Notes: generated from the letters alone by a model not told the origin. A stretch of DNA of 64,000 nucleotides from Sphingobacteruim zhuxiongii (GCF_009557615.1 NZ_CP045652.1:4092001-4156000); one strand, 5' to 3'; positions 45,893-56,347 are shown, counted from the stretch's first letter. A program made the numbers and translations.

Positions 45893-47392
45893 CTATTTCT
45901 TTCTCGCCTTTGCAATCTCATCTATAGTTATAGAATCCTGACTATCATTGATGGTCGTCCTCAAGTAATTGACAATTTCAAAGAGCTCTTTATCTGATAA
46001 AAATCCAAAAGAGGGCATAGCATATTCTTCATTCTTAGCACCATTTAATACCGTATGCATGAGTCTCTCATTATCCGCGACAATCGCTGAATTCTTTAAG
46101 GCAGGATAAATATTTTCCAATCCAACACCTTTGTCTTTGTGACATGAAAAACAGAATTTTTGATACAATATTTCTCCAGCTTTCCCCTCTACTTTCGGGT
46201 TGAGATCATTGGCTTTTAATGGTGTTTTCGTTGCCTTATCAACCTTACTAATCCGCAGTATCCTATCATCTCGCTCGGCAGGACTAGTCATTGGGTTCCA
46301 ATCATGATTCGATGTACAGATATAAATATCTCCTTCAGGAGAGACACAGATATCACGAATCCGACCGTATAGCTTTTCTAAGAAGAGTTCTTCTTTAACG
46401 ATCTTATCCCCCTGAGGATTTAATTTCAACACTCTTAAGCCTTGTCCTTTCAACATTGTTAATAGTAAGCTGTTTTTCCATTCTGGAATATTCGGAGCGT
46501 CATAGTAGTCCAAACCGGCAGGAGCAATTGTGGGAGTCCAAGAGATCAAAGGATCAATCGTTCCATTTGCTTTTTGAAACGCTATTTCGACATCATTATC
46601 TGACTTTCCTTCAATTACGGGGAATCCATAGTTTTTACCGGCACGAATTAGGTTGATTTCATCTTCAGTAGCATCCCCATGTTCGGATGTATAAATCCGT
46701 TGATCAGGGGTAACTACCATTCCTTGCATATTTCTAAAACCGTAAGCATATACATAGGAATTTGGCATTGGGTTATCCGAAGGAATTTTACCCTCCAAAT
46801 CCAGGCGTAAGACTTTACCATTAGGATTACTTAAATCCTGTGGCGCCTCGTAGTGTGCTTGATCACCCGTTGCCCAAAGAATACAGTCTTTACCATGGAA
46901 TGCTAACCGCGAACCAGAGTGCCCCTTTCCGGAGACAAAGGATAATAATACTTTTGGGTTAATCAGCGTATCTCCCTGTACGGTATATCGTTCAAGAATA
47001 TTGTATCGTAAGGAGTCTGCTTTTATTTGTTTGTAATGAATATAAACGTAAGGAAACTTATCTTGATCAGGATGAACAAGCATAGACTGCGCCCCTTCTG
47101 GCCTTGCCCCTATCGGGAGTTTCAAAACAATTCTCTTCTCTCCTGTTTTTGGATTTACTTTAGTGATATAACCGCGCTCTTCGCTAACCCAAATCCAATT
47201 ATCAGGTCCCCATACTAATTCCCATGGCACGACCAAACTATCGGCAACAACACTGACGCCTAGTACCGTAGAGTCCAATTGCAAATTTTCCTCAATTTCC
47301 TGATTAAAACGTTCGCCCTGACAGGAATGGCATAATAGATAAACAATTGATACAAAGAAAGGTAGTATCAACCGTGCTTTATTTCTTTTCAT
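45893..47392 (-). CDS. PQQ-type sugar dehydrogenase fused to cytochrome c
   Basis: A 499-residue exported protein. After a signal peptide (MKRNKARLILPFFVSIVYLL, followed by Cys residues that may form a lipobox) comes a six-bladed beta-propeller of the soluble glucose/sorbosone dehydrogenase type, about 35-370: PWELVWGPDNWIWVSEERGY, GHSGSRLAFHGKDCILWATG, YAYGFRNMQGMVVTPDQRIY and EHGDATEDEINLIRAGKNYG. The C-terminal 90 residues are a cytochrome c domain with the heme site CFSCHKDKGVG near 425 and a later Met (AMPSFGFLSDKELFEIVNYL) as axial ligand. Electrons from sugar oxidation could pass straight to heme. It ends the run that starts with the M20 amidohydrolase gene. The substrate is unknown. 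Confidence 0.87.
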   Translation of the reverse strand: MKRNKARLILPFFVSIVYLLCHSCQGERFNQEIEENLQLDSTVLGVSVVADSLVVPWELVWGPDNWIWVSEERGYITKVNPKTGEKRIVLKLPIGARPEGAQSMLVHPDQDKFPYVYIHYKQIKADSLRYNILERYTVQGDTLINPKVLLSFVSGKGHSGSRLAFHGKDCILWATGDQAHYEAPQDLSNPNGKVLRLDLEGKIPSDNPMPNSYVYAYGFRNMQGMVVTPDQRIYTSEHGDATEDEINLIRAGKNYGFPVIEGKSDNDVEIAFQKANGTIDPLISWTPTIAPAGLDYYDAPNIPEWKNSLLLTMLKGQGLRVLKLNPQGDKIVKEELFLEKLYGRIRDICVSPEGDIYICTSNHDWNPMTSPAERDDRILRISKVDKATKTPLKANDLNPKVEGKAGEILYQKFCFSCHKDKGVGLENIYPALKNSAIVADNERLMHTVLNGAKNEEYAMPSFGFLSDKELFEIVNYLRTTINDSQDSITIDEIAKARKK

Positions 47393-47402
47393 ATTTTGAT
47401 AC

Positions 47403-48305
47403 TTAAATATTTTGCAGACTAATCAACTCTCCGTTAGTTTGCTTACTGCGATCAGCAGCAATTGTGAATGCAATAATCTTCAGTGTCTCTTGCAGTGAAA
47501 CTGGAGCAATACCCGTTTTAAAGAATTGAAGAATAGCTGCCGCTAAATTGTCATAACCCCCAAATTTCCCGATTTCGAGATTGTTCTTACTGCCTAAAAC
47601 GAATCCCCCAAAACCAGAGGCTCCATTTCTAAAACCTCGAAAGGTACCAATCCGACCATCGTTCCAAAAACCAATCAAATAATCAAAATCGGGAGTTGAA
47701 ATTCGCTTCACCGCTTTGCAATCCGCGCCCATGATGGCAAACAGCATTTCTATTCCATGAACCCCATACCACAGTAATTCAGGTAAGTTTGGCTCTAATG
47801 AGGCCGGGCTAAAGGTATGTGCGCCTAAAATGTCCCCCAAGTCATGTTCTTTTAGAGCGAGAATGCTATCATTAAAGCGGAGACTCGAAGATGAAAATAC
47901 CGGAACATTATATTTCTCAGCAGCTTTAACAATCGCTACGGCGTCGTCCCAATTTCCAGCGAGGGGCTTATCAATAAACATAGGCTTACCTGCTTTCATT
48001 ACTTCCAAGGCTTGCTCCAAATGCACGTGACCATCATTACTTGTTAAAATAATGTAGTCCACCATTTTCAACAAATGTTCTATGGAGTCGACAATTTCAA
48101 CCCCCATATCACGCATTTGCTGTGTATACTTCGGCACATTCTTAATCCTATATTCAAGCGTCTTGCTCCCTTTTGGAAATGCGGCGACAACGGAAAACAG
48201 CGCGCTGTCCTTTATTCTTCCACTGGAAATTGATTTAGTTAACTCTACCGCGTGTAAAGCGTCCAATCCGATAACGCCAATTCTCTTTTTATCCATGTCA
48301 AACAA
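47403..48305 (-). CDS. Gfo/Idh/MocA-family oxidoreductase
   Basis: A 300-residue NAD(P)-dependent oxidoreductase, probably acting on a sugar or derivative. The Rossmann start is MDKKRIGVIGLDALHAVELT, where the normal GxGxxG loop is altered (GLDALH). The conserved DKP-type motif is present in KAGKPMFIDKPLAGNWDDAV near 120, with Lys and Pro. The C-terminal domain is short (family usually 330-400 residues). It lacks a signal peptide. It lies ten bases from the PQQ-dehydrogenase gene and abuts the amidohydrolase gene without a gap. Confidence 0.82.
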   Translation of the reverse strand: MFDMDKKRIGVIGLDALHAVELTKSISSGRIKDSALFSVVAAFPKGSKTLEYRIKNVPKYTQQMRDMGVEIVDSIEHLLKMVDYIILTSNDGHVHLEQALEVMKAGKPMFIDKPLAGNWDDAVAIVKAAEKYNVPVFSSSSLRFNDSILALKEHDLGDILGAHTFSPASLEPNLPELLWYGVHGIEMLFAIMGADCKAVKRISTPDFDYLIGFWNDGRIGTFRGFRNGASGFGGFVLGSKNNLEIGKFGGYDNLAAAILQFFKTGIAPVSLQETLKIIAFTIAADRSKQTNGELISLQNI

Positions 48306-49634
48306 TCAATTTTTATTATCTAACAGAACAAATACTGAATATGCCATGCTCAAGATTGCCGTTTTTAGGCTCGGATCTAAAACTGGTTGAAACTTACCGT
48401 TGTGCACTGGATAATTCATAACTTTCCCGTCTGCGGTTGCCCTTTCGTTGGACGTTCCAACAGAGTAGATCAACGTAGGAAGCGTTGGCTCTAACGCTGT
48501 GTAATTACTAAAATCTTCACCTACCATTTCTGGAGTAAGGTGTATGATATTTTCAGCTCCCAACACCTTTTCCAATTGTTGCGAGAGCAAATTCGTCAAT
48601 GCAGGATTATTATAAACTGAAGGTGTGTATTGTTCATTAACCTTTACAATTGGCAAATCTGCTTCTTTAACGTTACTAGCAATGGCAATTCCCCGAGCTG
48701 TATTTTTTATACGATCGAGGAGAAACTGTCTATTCTCCTTACCAAAAGAACGTACGGTAAGCTTCATTTCGACTTCATTTGGAATAATATTCCCAAGGGT
48801 TCCGCCATGAATCGCACCGACGGTAATTACCGATGGTGAGTTAACTGGTGAAAGCTCACGACTCACAATTGTCTGTAATGAAAGTACAATCTTTGATGCG
48901 ATGACAATAGGATCGATACCTGTATGCGGACTTGCACCATGTCCCCCCTTTCCTCTGACCACAATAGCGACATTATCGACATTTGACAATGCAAAACCGG
49001 GACAATAACCAACAGTGCCGGCTTTTAAATTTGGATTTACATGTATTGCCAATGCATAATCCGGTTTAGGAAATTTGGTAAACAAACCGTCAGCAATCAT
49101 TGCCCTTGCACCAGCACCTATTTCTTCCGCTGGTTGCCCAACGAATACTAGCGTACCCTTCCATTTTGATTTCATCTGCATAAATATCTTTGCAAGACCT
49201 AACCAGGTAGTCATGTGAAAATCATGCCCGCAAGCATGCATAACTGGAGTTTCCTTACCGGACGGATCTTTGACTACTTTCGTACTCGCGAAGGGCAATC
49301 CCGTTTCCTCCAAGATTGGAAGTGCGTCCATATCTGTCCGAATCATAACCGTTGGACCATCCCCATTTGCCAGAACACCAACGATTCCAAATCCCCCAAC
49401 ATTTTCGGTTACTTGAATTCCTAACTTACCAAGTTCTGCAACCAACAATTTAGAGGTGTTTGCCTCTTGCAGTGATAGTTCAGGATTGGCATGTAGTTCT
49501 TGATAAATAGTTACTAATTGAGGATAGCTCTGTTCAATAAGGTGGTTAATTTCCTTCACATGCTTTTGTTGGCCCTGTGCCTGTCGACTAAAAAAACAAC
49601 AGCACAATAGGACGATCAATATTCTAAACATCAT
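48306..49634 (-). CDS. secreted M20-family amidohydrolase
   Basis: Zinc-dependent hydrolase of the M20D group (hippurate hydrolase, N-acyl amino acid or IAA-amide hydrolase), 442 residues. Signal peptide: MMFRILIVLLCCCFFSRQAQ. Metal ligands appear in VMHACGHDFHMTTWLGLAKI near 133 and FVGQPAEEIGAGARAMIADG near 165 (catalytic Glu), with the last His near the C-terminus (NYPVHNGKFQPVLDP). The dimerisation domain is in the middle (GHGASPHTGIDPIVIASKIV). A periplasmic or surface enzyme that cleaves an amide from the compound imported by the SusC/SusD pair upstream is plausible. The terminator at 49668 partly separates it from SusD. Confidence 0.88.
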   Translation of the reverse strand: MMFRILIVLLCCCFFSRQAQGQQKHVKEINHLIEQSYPQLVTIYQELHANPELSLQEANTSKLLVAELGKLGIQVTENVGGFGIVGVLANGDGPTVMIRTDMDALPILEETGLPFASTKVVKDPSGKETPVMHACGHDFHMTTWLGLAKIFMQMKSKWKGTLVFVGQPAEEIGAGARAMIADGLFTKFPKPDYALAIHVNPNLKAGTVGYCPGFALSNVDNVAIVVRGKGGHGASPHTGIDPIVIASKIVLSLQTIVSRELSPVNSPSVITVGAIHGGTLGNIIPNEVEMKLTVRSFGKENRQFLLDRIKNTARGIAIASNVKEADLPIVKVNEQYTPSVYNNPALTNLLSQQLEKVLGAENIIHLTPEMVGEDFSNYTALEPTLPTLIYSVGTSNERATADGKVMNYPVHNGKFQPVLDPSLKTAILSMAYSVFVLLDNKN

Positions 49635-49667
49635 CTATTAATTAAAAGCCGAAATCATTATTTAAAA

Positions 49668-49687
49668 GAGACCCCAGATGGGGTCTC
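49668..49687 (-). terminator. intrinsic terminator downstream of the second SusD gene
   Basis: Perfect 8-bp arms GAGACCCC / GGGGTCTC, loop ATCT, then TTTTAAAT on the minus strand. It lies 14 bases beyond the SusD stop and 34 bases before the amidohydrolase start, so downstream genes depend on read-through or an unseen promoter. Confidence 0.8.
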
Positions 49688-49700
49688 ATACTATCTTTTC

Positions 49701-51416
49701 TTATTTCCAACCTGGATTTTGCACCAATTGCGGATTTAAAGTAATCTCGCTCATTGGGATTGGGTTAAGGTAATCACGGTCAATTTTAAATCCATAACCT
49801 CCCGGCAGACGGGTCTTAAATGGATCTAAGAAACCATTATTATCCACAGGAAAACTTGGCGTGTTGACAAATTGCGAAGCTTTAGTCCCTAACGGACGTT
49901 TACCTACGATCAACTCATCTGCTGCTGCCCAACGTGCAATATCGTCCCAGCGCAAATTCTCAAATACCATTTCAACTTTTCGCTCTCTTCTAATCTCATT
50001 AATTAATGGTGAAAGTGCAGGAAACTCCCATTTTGGATCCACAGGGATACTCGATAGATTCAAGTTCGGAATACCTGATCGATTACGAATTTTATTAATC
50101 GTTTTATCAATATCGGATTGCGTAACTGATCCAAGCTCGGCTTTTGCCTCAATATAATTAAGTAGGATCTCTGCGAATCGATATTGCGCTGTTGGCGTTT
50201 CTTCAAAATTAAGATGATGATAAGACATAATTGGATTATAGTCTTTTCGTCTAACATATCCAGTAGGTGAAGAGAAGGTGTTACCTGAAAACATTCTCAC
50301 ATATACATCTTGCCATTTCTTAGCGTTCCCAGAAGCATCAATTTGCCAATCCAAGCTCGGATTGAAAATAGTTTGCATCATACGAGGGTCTCTATTTTCG
50401 GTTTCCGTACTGATATTAGTATATCCTTTAAAAAGTGGACTAGTAGAAATCGGCAAGCCGTCTGTACATAAATACGAATCCGCAAACTCTTTCGTAAGTC
50501 CGAATCCTCCTGGAACTTCCAAAGCACTCAACTTATTGTGGCTATGAATTCCCAAAGCAATATTCATCTTTGTCCAAAACATCACCTCCGTGTTGGTTGC
50601 ATATTCTCGCATTCCAAATAAATTCACATAGTCAACTTGCGGTTTTCCAGTGGTATAAATAGCATATTGTCCGGAAGCCATCACCTGCTCCGCGGCTGCA
50701 ATTGCTTTCTGGAAATATTTGTTTGGATTAGCATTCTGTACTCCAAATGCAGTTCCATTATGATATTTCTGCCAAGTCCCCTCAAATAAGGCTACTCTTG
50801 ACTGCAATAGTAAAGCTACCCACTTATTTATACGCGTCCCTTCATCTAGCTTCGACTCGCTCAGATACATAACTGCAGAGTCTAAATGCGTAATAATATT
50901 ATCTGCTACTATATTCCTAGGAGTTCTCTTTTCAAAAAGCTCGGGAGAATCCGTATTCAACACTTTATCTAGCCATTGTACATCGCCAATGCTCTTTAAT
51001 AAATTGAAATAGAAGAACGCTTTAAAGAAATGCGCCTCTCCAACATATTGTTTATAAGTATCAAATTCCCCTTCCACATTTTTATACTGTTGGAAAAAGT
51101 AATTGATGCTTCGAATATTACTGTAGTTCAATGCCGGAGCACTGTTAATTGTTCTTATCCCTTCTAATCGTTCATCAATACTGTTTTGAGTTAGATAAAC
51201 GTCTGTTCCCAAGTCTCCACCTGCTTGAGTTCTGACATTAAAATTCCCGCGTTCATAATATTGATTAACGTAGAGTTTTAAGTCATTAGGTGTCTTGAAG
51301 AATACCGGTTCTGAGATAGCGTCTAATGGATATCGATCCAAATAGTCTCCTCTCTTACACGCGCTCAGCGCCAATACGCCAGCAGATACCAATACTATAT
51401 ATTTAAGTAATTTCAT
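49701..51416 (-). CDS. RagB/SusD-family nutrient-binding lipoprotein
   Basis: A 571-residue lipoprotein with signal peptide and lipobox LSAC (C20) followed by KRGDYLDRYPLDAISEPVFF, the typical SusD start. The helical core contains TPR-like units (KQYVGEAHFFKAFFYFNLLK near 122) and the C-terminal region (EIRRERKVEMVFENLRWDDI near 493) is the conserved SusD/RagB signature. It follows the SusC gene by 20 bases. Works as the lid of the SusC at 51437-54961. Confidence 0.93.
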   Translation of the reverse strand: MKLLKYIVLVSAGVLALSACKRGDYLDRYPLDAISEPVFFKTPNDLKLYVNQYYERGNFNVRTQAGGDLGTDVYLTQNSIDERLEGIRTINSAPALNYSNIRSINYFFQQYKNVEGEFDTYKQYVGEAHFFKAFFYFNLLKSIGDVQWLDKVLNTDSPELFEKRTPRNIVADNIITHLDSAVMYLSESKLDEGTRINKWVALLLQSRVALFEGTWQKYHNGTAFGVQNANPNKYFQKAIAAAEQVMASGQYAIYTTGKPQVDYVNLFGMREYATNTEVMFWTKMNIALGIHSHNKLSALEVPGGFGLTKEFADSYLCTDGLPISTSPLFKGYTNISTETENRDPRMMQTIFNPSLDWQIDASGNAKKWQDVYVRMFSGNTFSSPTGYVRRKDYNPIMSYHHLNFEETPTAQYRFAEILLNYIEAKAELGSVTQSDIDKTINKIRNRSGIPNLNLSSIPVDPKWEFPALSPLINEIRRERKVEMVFENLRWDDIARWAAADELIVGKRPLGTKASQFVNTPSFPVDNNGFLDPFKTRLPGGYGFKIDRDYLNPIPMSEITLNPQLVQNPGWK

Positions 51417-51436
51417 GTTATTCAGATTAATCGATT

Positions 51437-54400
51437 CTAAAATGTAAGATTTATCCCAAAAGAAAACATCTGATTAATTGGGTAAATCTCACCCATATCC
51501 ACTCCACCATCGCGAGGATTTGAAGCCACTGCCGTCTCTGGCTCATAGAGTTTCGGAAGTGTAGAAAATGTCAGTAAGTTTTCTGCCGAGAAATAAACTC
51601 GTGCACGACTCACGTAAACTTTTTCCAGCATATTTTTAGGTAATGAATAGCCGATTTGAAGATTCTTCAATCGTATATAAGAAGCATTCAACACATAACG
51701 ACTTTGGTCCTGTGTGTTCTTATTTCGTTCAGCAGAAAAATAAGGTTTCGGAAAATAAGAGTCCGTATTTGGTCCAAACATATTTGTCTCATCAGCAGGA
51801 CGCCAATAATCTAACATTTTCCCGTCTTGAAAAATACCAGAATTTGCCGGTGCAGCCATCAGACCCCAAAAATACTCGGAGGTTGTGTTCGGCAGAAAAT
51901 CACGCTTTCCAACGCCTTGCCAGAACATATTGAAGTCAAAACCTTTCCATGTCAATCCCGCAGATACCGAATAAAAGTATCTAGGTGCCGTGTTTGCTAT
52001 AATCGACAAATCACCATGATTGCTTAATGTTCGATCACCTTCGTTGATTTTACCATCTGCATTTAGGTCCTTATAGATCATATCACCTGGACCCCACTTG
52101 TTGTGATAAAAAGATTGATCCGGCATACTTTCACCTGCTGACTGCATAATACGGTCAGTTGTCAATCCCCATACCTCGCCATATTCTTTTCCTGAATACC
52201 AACTATGCACAAGCCCCGTCTGGTTATAGTATTCTAATATTTTAGTCTTGTTATCTGAGAAACTTGCTTTCAAATTATAACCCAAATTTTCGGATATTTT
52301 ATCGTTCCATCCTAAACTCAATTCATAACCTTTTGTCGAAAGTTTCGCATTATTACTTTGAGGCAAGGTTGCGCCTAGCGTTCCAGGAAGCTGTGCTGTT
52401 GGCCCTAACATATCCGAAGTAACTCGATTGTACCAGTCAAAGACAAAATCTAATCGACCTGAAAGCAGGGAGCCTTCCGCCCCAATATCAAGCGTTGTAA
52501 TTTTTTCCCAAGTTAAATCAGGACTTAACAAGCCTGGAGCCGAAGCATACAAAGGAATTTCATTACCAATAAGGTAGCCTGGATTGGTTGAATTATCCGT
52601 AATTCTTCGGTATCGAATTGGGATCGTAGGCAAATATTGATAATTGACCACATTTTGATTCCCTAAAGCTCCGTATGATCCTCTAAGCTTAAAGAAGCTT
52701 AAATATGGTCTTATTGGCTCCCAAAACTCTTCTTTCGAGATGTTATATCCTGCCGAGAAGGAAGGGAAAAATCCCCATCTTTTTTCTGGTGCAAAACGCG
52801 AAGAGCCATCATAACGAGCACTCAACTCTAAAAGATATTTTTCTTTAAAGTTGTAGTTTAATCGTCCGAAAACACCTTGGGTTGCCCAATGTTCCATGGA
52901 ATCATCCAAAGTAAAATCACCAGTAGCTGTACTGATTGAAGCTACTTGATCTGAAATCAAGTTCCGTTTATATCCATATAAGCCTTTGGACTTGTCTAAA
53001 TCCTCTTCGTAACCGATCAAACCTTTAATATAATGCGAACCAATATTTCGCTCATAAGAAGTAAATATGCTCAACAAGTTATACTGCGCCTGATGAAGAG
53101 AAGAACGGTATCCTGAGGCTGCTTCTCCGATATTTCCAGTCGCGCCATTTGGAATTGGCACAGGAACCGGTAGCGGATTTTGCGTATTAGAGCCCCAACG
53201 ATAATTGTACTTGTATGAAAAATTGGTTTTCCATCCTTTAATAGGTTCAACTTCTGCTCCTAGGTTCATCCATAGATCGTGGTCTTCCGTTAAGATTCTG
53301 CCACCTTTATCTAATACCAACACTAAAGGATTGGAAACGCTGCCATCGATATTATGCATCGGCATGGTTGGCCAAAAATTTATAAATTGAGACCAAGTAT
53401 AAGTACGTTCCAATCCAACCATTCCTAATGGCAGGTTATTGTTACTTCTTCCGTATCTCGAACTAAAGCTAAAAGATAGCCAGTCCGCCACTTGAGAGTT
53501 TACATTCGCTAAGATATTATAGCGTTTATAACCATCATTTCCCCATGTTGCTGCTCCCGGTTGATCATATAAACCTGTACTTACATAAAACTGGTTTTTA
53601 TCACTTCCACCACTCAGGTTAATATTATGCTTTTGTTGCAAAAACGACTTTTTGTAGTATTCGCGCGTCCAATTATAGTTTGCGTTTCCGTCCCAACGAC
53701 CACGCCAAAGGTTATAAGGTGGTTTGTTCGGATCATATTCAGTTAAATACGTTCCGTCTATATATCCTTTAATTCGATCCAATTGCTCCTGTCCGAAAGT
53801 TGGGGTAATGCCTGCATTAACAGCTGCCTGATTAAAGGCGGTTGCATAAACCAAAGAACTCTCCATATTTGGAACATAAATCGGCACATTGGCGGAAATA
53901 TTGTTACTGTATTCAATACGTGTCGGTTGATTCTTAGCACCTTTCTTAGTCGTAATCAAAACAACACCAAAAGCGGCACGCGATCCATAAACAGCAGATG
54001 CAGAGGCGTCCTTTAGAATTGAAATACTCTCTACATTTTCTGGATCTACTAAGTTAATATTGGATTCTACCCCATCGACTAAGATCAGGGGAGTTGTATT
54101 TCCAGAAATAGAACCTACACCACGAATTTGCCATTTCTGTGTGGCACCAGGTTCACCTCCAAGGCTATTCAAGGAGATATTCGTACTTGGCGCAGCTCCT
54201 TGAATTAACATAGAAATGTTTGCTGCCGGTCTATTTGCTAATTCTTCCTTACCGACCACGTCGATTGCACCAGTCAGATTTACCTTCTTCTGGGTACCGT
54301 ATCCCACAACAACGACTTCGTCCACTTGTTGTTCTGCATCTTGTAGCGTAATATTTTTCCTACCGTAATCCTTAACGGTAATTTTTACGGTTGTATACCC

Positions 54401-54961
54401 TATTAGGGAAAACTGAAGCTCATCGTCGAGGCGCACATTTTCAAGCTCAAAATCTCCATTTTGATCCGTCGTTAATGTGTTGCCGTTCGTTAAATTTCGT
54501 ATGGTTACCGCAGCCAAGCCTTCTCCAGCTTGAGAACTAACCCTTCCCGCGAGTTTTTGCTGAACAACTTCAACAGGTACAGTCTCCGTTACTTTAGGAG
54601 CGCCCTTTTTTAAAACAATCGTTCCTTCATAAACAGAATAGGTCAAAGGCTGCCCTTCAAGCAACTTATCGAGGACGACCTTCAGTGGTGCATCCGTCAC
54701 ATGAAGGCTAACTCTTTTACTGTTCTTTAACAGCTCGTCTTGATAAATAAAACGATAGCCTGTCTGCTTTTTTATGGAGCTTATTGCCGACTCCATTGAA
54801 TTATTTGACAAATGGAGTGTTACAGTTTGTGCCAGTCCTTTAGAAAGGGCATTCATACTGCAAAAAATGAGGATTAAAATCGTCAATTTCATCACAAGGA
54901 TAATTTTGAATAGCGTTTGCCAACGGTATGCGTACCGTTGAATTGATAAGATATTATCCAT
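51437..54961 (-). CDS. SusC/RagA-family TonB-dependent receptor with STN domain
   Basis: Outer-membrane transporter of 1174 residues; a long N-terminal extension precedes the signal peptide (VMKLTILILIFCSMNALSKG), so the real start may be the ATG at 54892. Domains: STN (NSMESAISSIKKQTGYRFIY near 50-115), CarboxypepD-reg-like (LAGRVSSQAGEGLAAVTIRN near 135-205), TonB-box region (VDEVVVVGYGTQKKVNLTGA), plug (SILKDASASAVYGSRAAFGV) and C-terminal beta-barrel ending NQMFSFGINLTF. The STN domain passes the transport signal to the FecR protein at 55107-56264. Its substrate is not shown; the adjacent enzymes suggest an amide-linked or sugar-like compound. Confidence 0.93.
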   Translation of the reverse strand: MDNILSIQRYAYRWQTLFKIILVMKLTILILIFCSMNALSKGLAQTVTLHLSNNSMESAISSIKKQTGYRFIYQDELLKNSKRVSLHVTDAPLKVVLDKLLEGQPLTYSVYEGTIVLKKGAPKVTETVPVEVVQQKLAGRVSSQAGEGLAAVTIRNLTNGNTLTTDQNGDFELENVRLDDELQFSLIGYTTVKITVKDYGRKNITLQDAEQQVDEVVVVGYGTQKKVNLTGAIDVVGKEELANRPAANISMLIQGAAPSTNISLNSLGGEPGATQKWQIRGVGSISGNTTPLILVDGVESNINLVDPENVESISILKDASASAVYGSRAAFGVVLITTKKGAKNQPTRIEYSNNISANVPIYVPNMESSLVYATAFNQAAVNAGITPTFGQEQLDRIKGYIDGTYLTEYDPNKPPYNLWRGRWDGNANYNWTREYYKKSFLQQKHNINLSGGSDKNQFYVSTGLYDQPGAATWGNDGYKRYNILANVNSQVADWLSFSFSSRYGRSNNNLPLGMVGLERTYTWSQFINFWPTMPMHNIDGSVSNPLVLVLDKGGRILTEDHDLWMNLGAEVEPIKGWKTNFSYKYNYRWGSNTQNPLPVPVPIPNGATGNIGEAASGYRSSLHQAQYNLLSIFTSYERNIGSHYIKGLIGYEEDLDKSKGLYGYKRNLISDQVASISTATGDFTLDDSMEHWATQGVFGRLNYNFKEKYLLELSARYDGSSRFAPEKRWGFFPSFSAGYNISKEEFWEPIRPYLSFFKLRGSYGALGNQNVVNYQYLPTIPIRYRRITDNSTNPGYLIGNEIPLYASAPGLLSPDLTWEKITTLDIGAEGSLLSGRLDFVFDWYNRVTSDMLGPTAQLPGTLGATLPQSNNAKLSTKGYELSLGWNDKISENLGYNLKASFSDNKTKILEYYNQTGLVHSWYSGKEYGEVWGLTTDRIMQSAGESMPDQSFYHNKWGPGDMIYKDLNADGKINEGDRTLSNHGDLSIIANTAPRYFYSVSAGLTWKGFDFNMFWQGVGKRDFLPNTTSEYFWGLMAAPANSGIFQDGKMLDYWRPADETNMFGPNTDSYFPKPYFSAERNKNTQDQSRYVLNASYIRLKNLQIGYSLPKNMLEKVYVSRARVYFSAENLLTFSTLPKLYEPETAVASNPRDGGVDMGEIYPINQMFSFGINLTF

Positions 54962-55106
54962 ACCTTTGAATAGATTTAGGTTAAAAAAAATGTTAGTTCA
55001 TTCGATAGGCCTGATCTTCAACTGGGGGTATGAGGGTACCTCCAGTTTCTAAGCCTTTCTTGGTTAAGTCGTGGTTTTTATCATAATTTCAGCTTTTAAG
55101 TTTTAT

Positions 55107-56264
55107 TTACTTTATCAGTAAGGTTCGGTCTTTAATTTCTATTTGGTATCCCGTTAGATCGCTCAACACGCTACATACCATCTTTATCGAAGCACTCTTT
55201 TTTATCCCACCCTTGAAACGCTTATTGGTCAGCGTCGATTGTATTTTCAAATCAACATCATACCACCTCGCAACCTCCTCGAGAACCTCTTTCAATCCTT
55301 TACTATCAAAGTAAAAGTAGCCATCCTTCCATGCTAACGCTTCTTCGGTATCGGCCTCTTTCATCACGATCTGACCATTCCCCGTTATCACAGAATAGCC
55401 AGGAACAACCTCCTGCACATTGCCATTACTCCGAACTTTTATTTTCCCTTCTGTAAGGATCGTTTTGATTCTGTCTTTATAGAGATGTGTATTGATATTA
55501 AAGGCGGTACCTAATGCTTCAACTTGCGTCCCTTCGACTTCTACGCGAAATGGTTTTGACTTATCCTTGGCGATCTCAAAATATGCCTCGCCTTTCATCC
55601 GCACTTTTCGCTCATTCCCAGGAAATGCGGCAGGAAAATCCAGTTCGGAATCCGAATTTAACCAAACCTTTGTTCCATCGGCCAAGATTAACTTAAACGA
55701 GCCTCCGACGGGCACCTTTAACTGATGATGCTCATCAGATACATTGTGCATCTTCTGATAGTCCAACGCGGCACCGTTTAAGGAAAGCTTGATATCACCA
55801 TCTGTTAAACTATCCGCAGCAATATTTGTTAAATCGACAATTCTTCCATCAGAAAGTGTCAATATGGCTTTATCTTCACCAGGAACAATCGGCCGTATTT
55901 CCTTTGCCAACTGCTTTTTTTCATGCTTATCCGCTTTGTTGATAAACACGAAGGTTGAAAATGAACCAATGAGTACAATACTTGCAGCGATGGCCCACCA
56001 TCGAAAACGAAAAGTCTTAATACCTTTCTTCTTAGCTTGTTGCTTTTCTAAAATTAGGCTCCATTGACTTTCTTTCGATACTTCATCATAAATAGGCATT
56101 CTTTGCGCTATCTCACTCAATCGCAAGTCCTTCTCATCTAGCCATTTGTCCAGAGAGGCGTATCTTTCTCGAAAGCGTTCAAGTTCAGCGAGCTCATCGT
56201 TGGATAATTCATCCGTGAGAAATCGCGTGACTAGCTCAGTAATTCTAAACTGTTCTTGATTCAT
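55107..56264 (-). CDS. FecR-family anti-sigma factor
   Basis: Membrane-anchored anti-sigma factor, 385 residues. A cytoplasmic region of about 85 residues is followed by a membrane helix (WWAIAASIVLIGSFSTFVFI, about 89-108). The periplasmic FecR domain has LKVPVGGSFKLILADGTKVW near 182 and VEALGTAFNINTHLYKDRIK near 252. The C-terminal DUF4974 part (FDSKGLKEVLEEVARWYDVD) is near 318. It should receive a signal from the SusC STN domain and control the ECF sigma factor encoded just upstream (83-base gap). Confidence 0.93.
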   Translation of the reverse strand: MNQEQFRITELVTRFLTDELSNDELAELERFRERYASLDKWLDEKDLRLSEIAQRMPIYDEVSKESQWSLILEKQQAKKKGIKTFRFRWWAIAASIVLIGSFSTFVFINKADKHEKKQLAKEIRPIVPGEDKAILTLSDGRIVDLTNIAADSLTDGDIKLSLNGAALDYQKMHNVSDEHHQLKVPVGGSFKLILADGTKVWLNSDSELDFPAAFPGNERKVRMKGEAYFEIAKDKSKPFRVEVEGTQVEALGTAFNINTHLYKDRIKTILTEGKIKVRSNGNVQEVVPGYSVITGNGQIVMKEADTEEALAWKDGYFYFDSKGLKEVLEEVARWYDVDLKIQSTLTNKRFKGGIKKSASIKMVCSVLSDLTGYQIEIKDRTLLIK

Positions 56265-56347
56265 TGGTTGTACATAATCTAGATTCCTCTCTCCCTACCC
56301 TTCTAAAGACTAAGACACATCAGAAATAAAAAAGGATGAAAGAAAAC

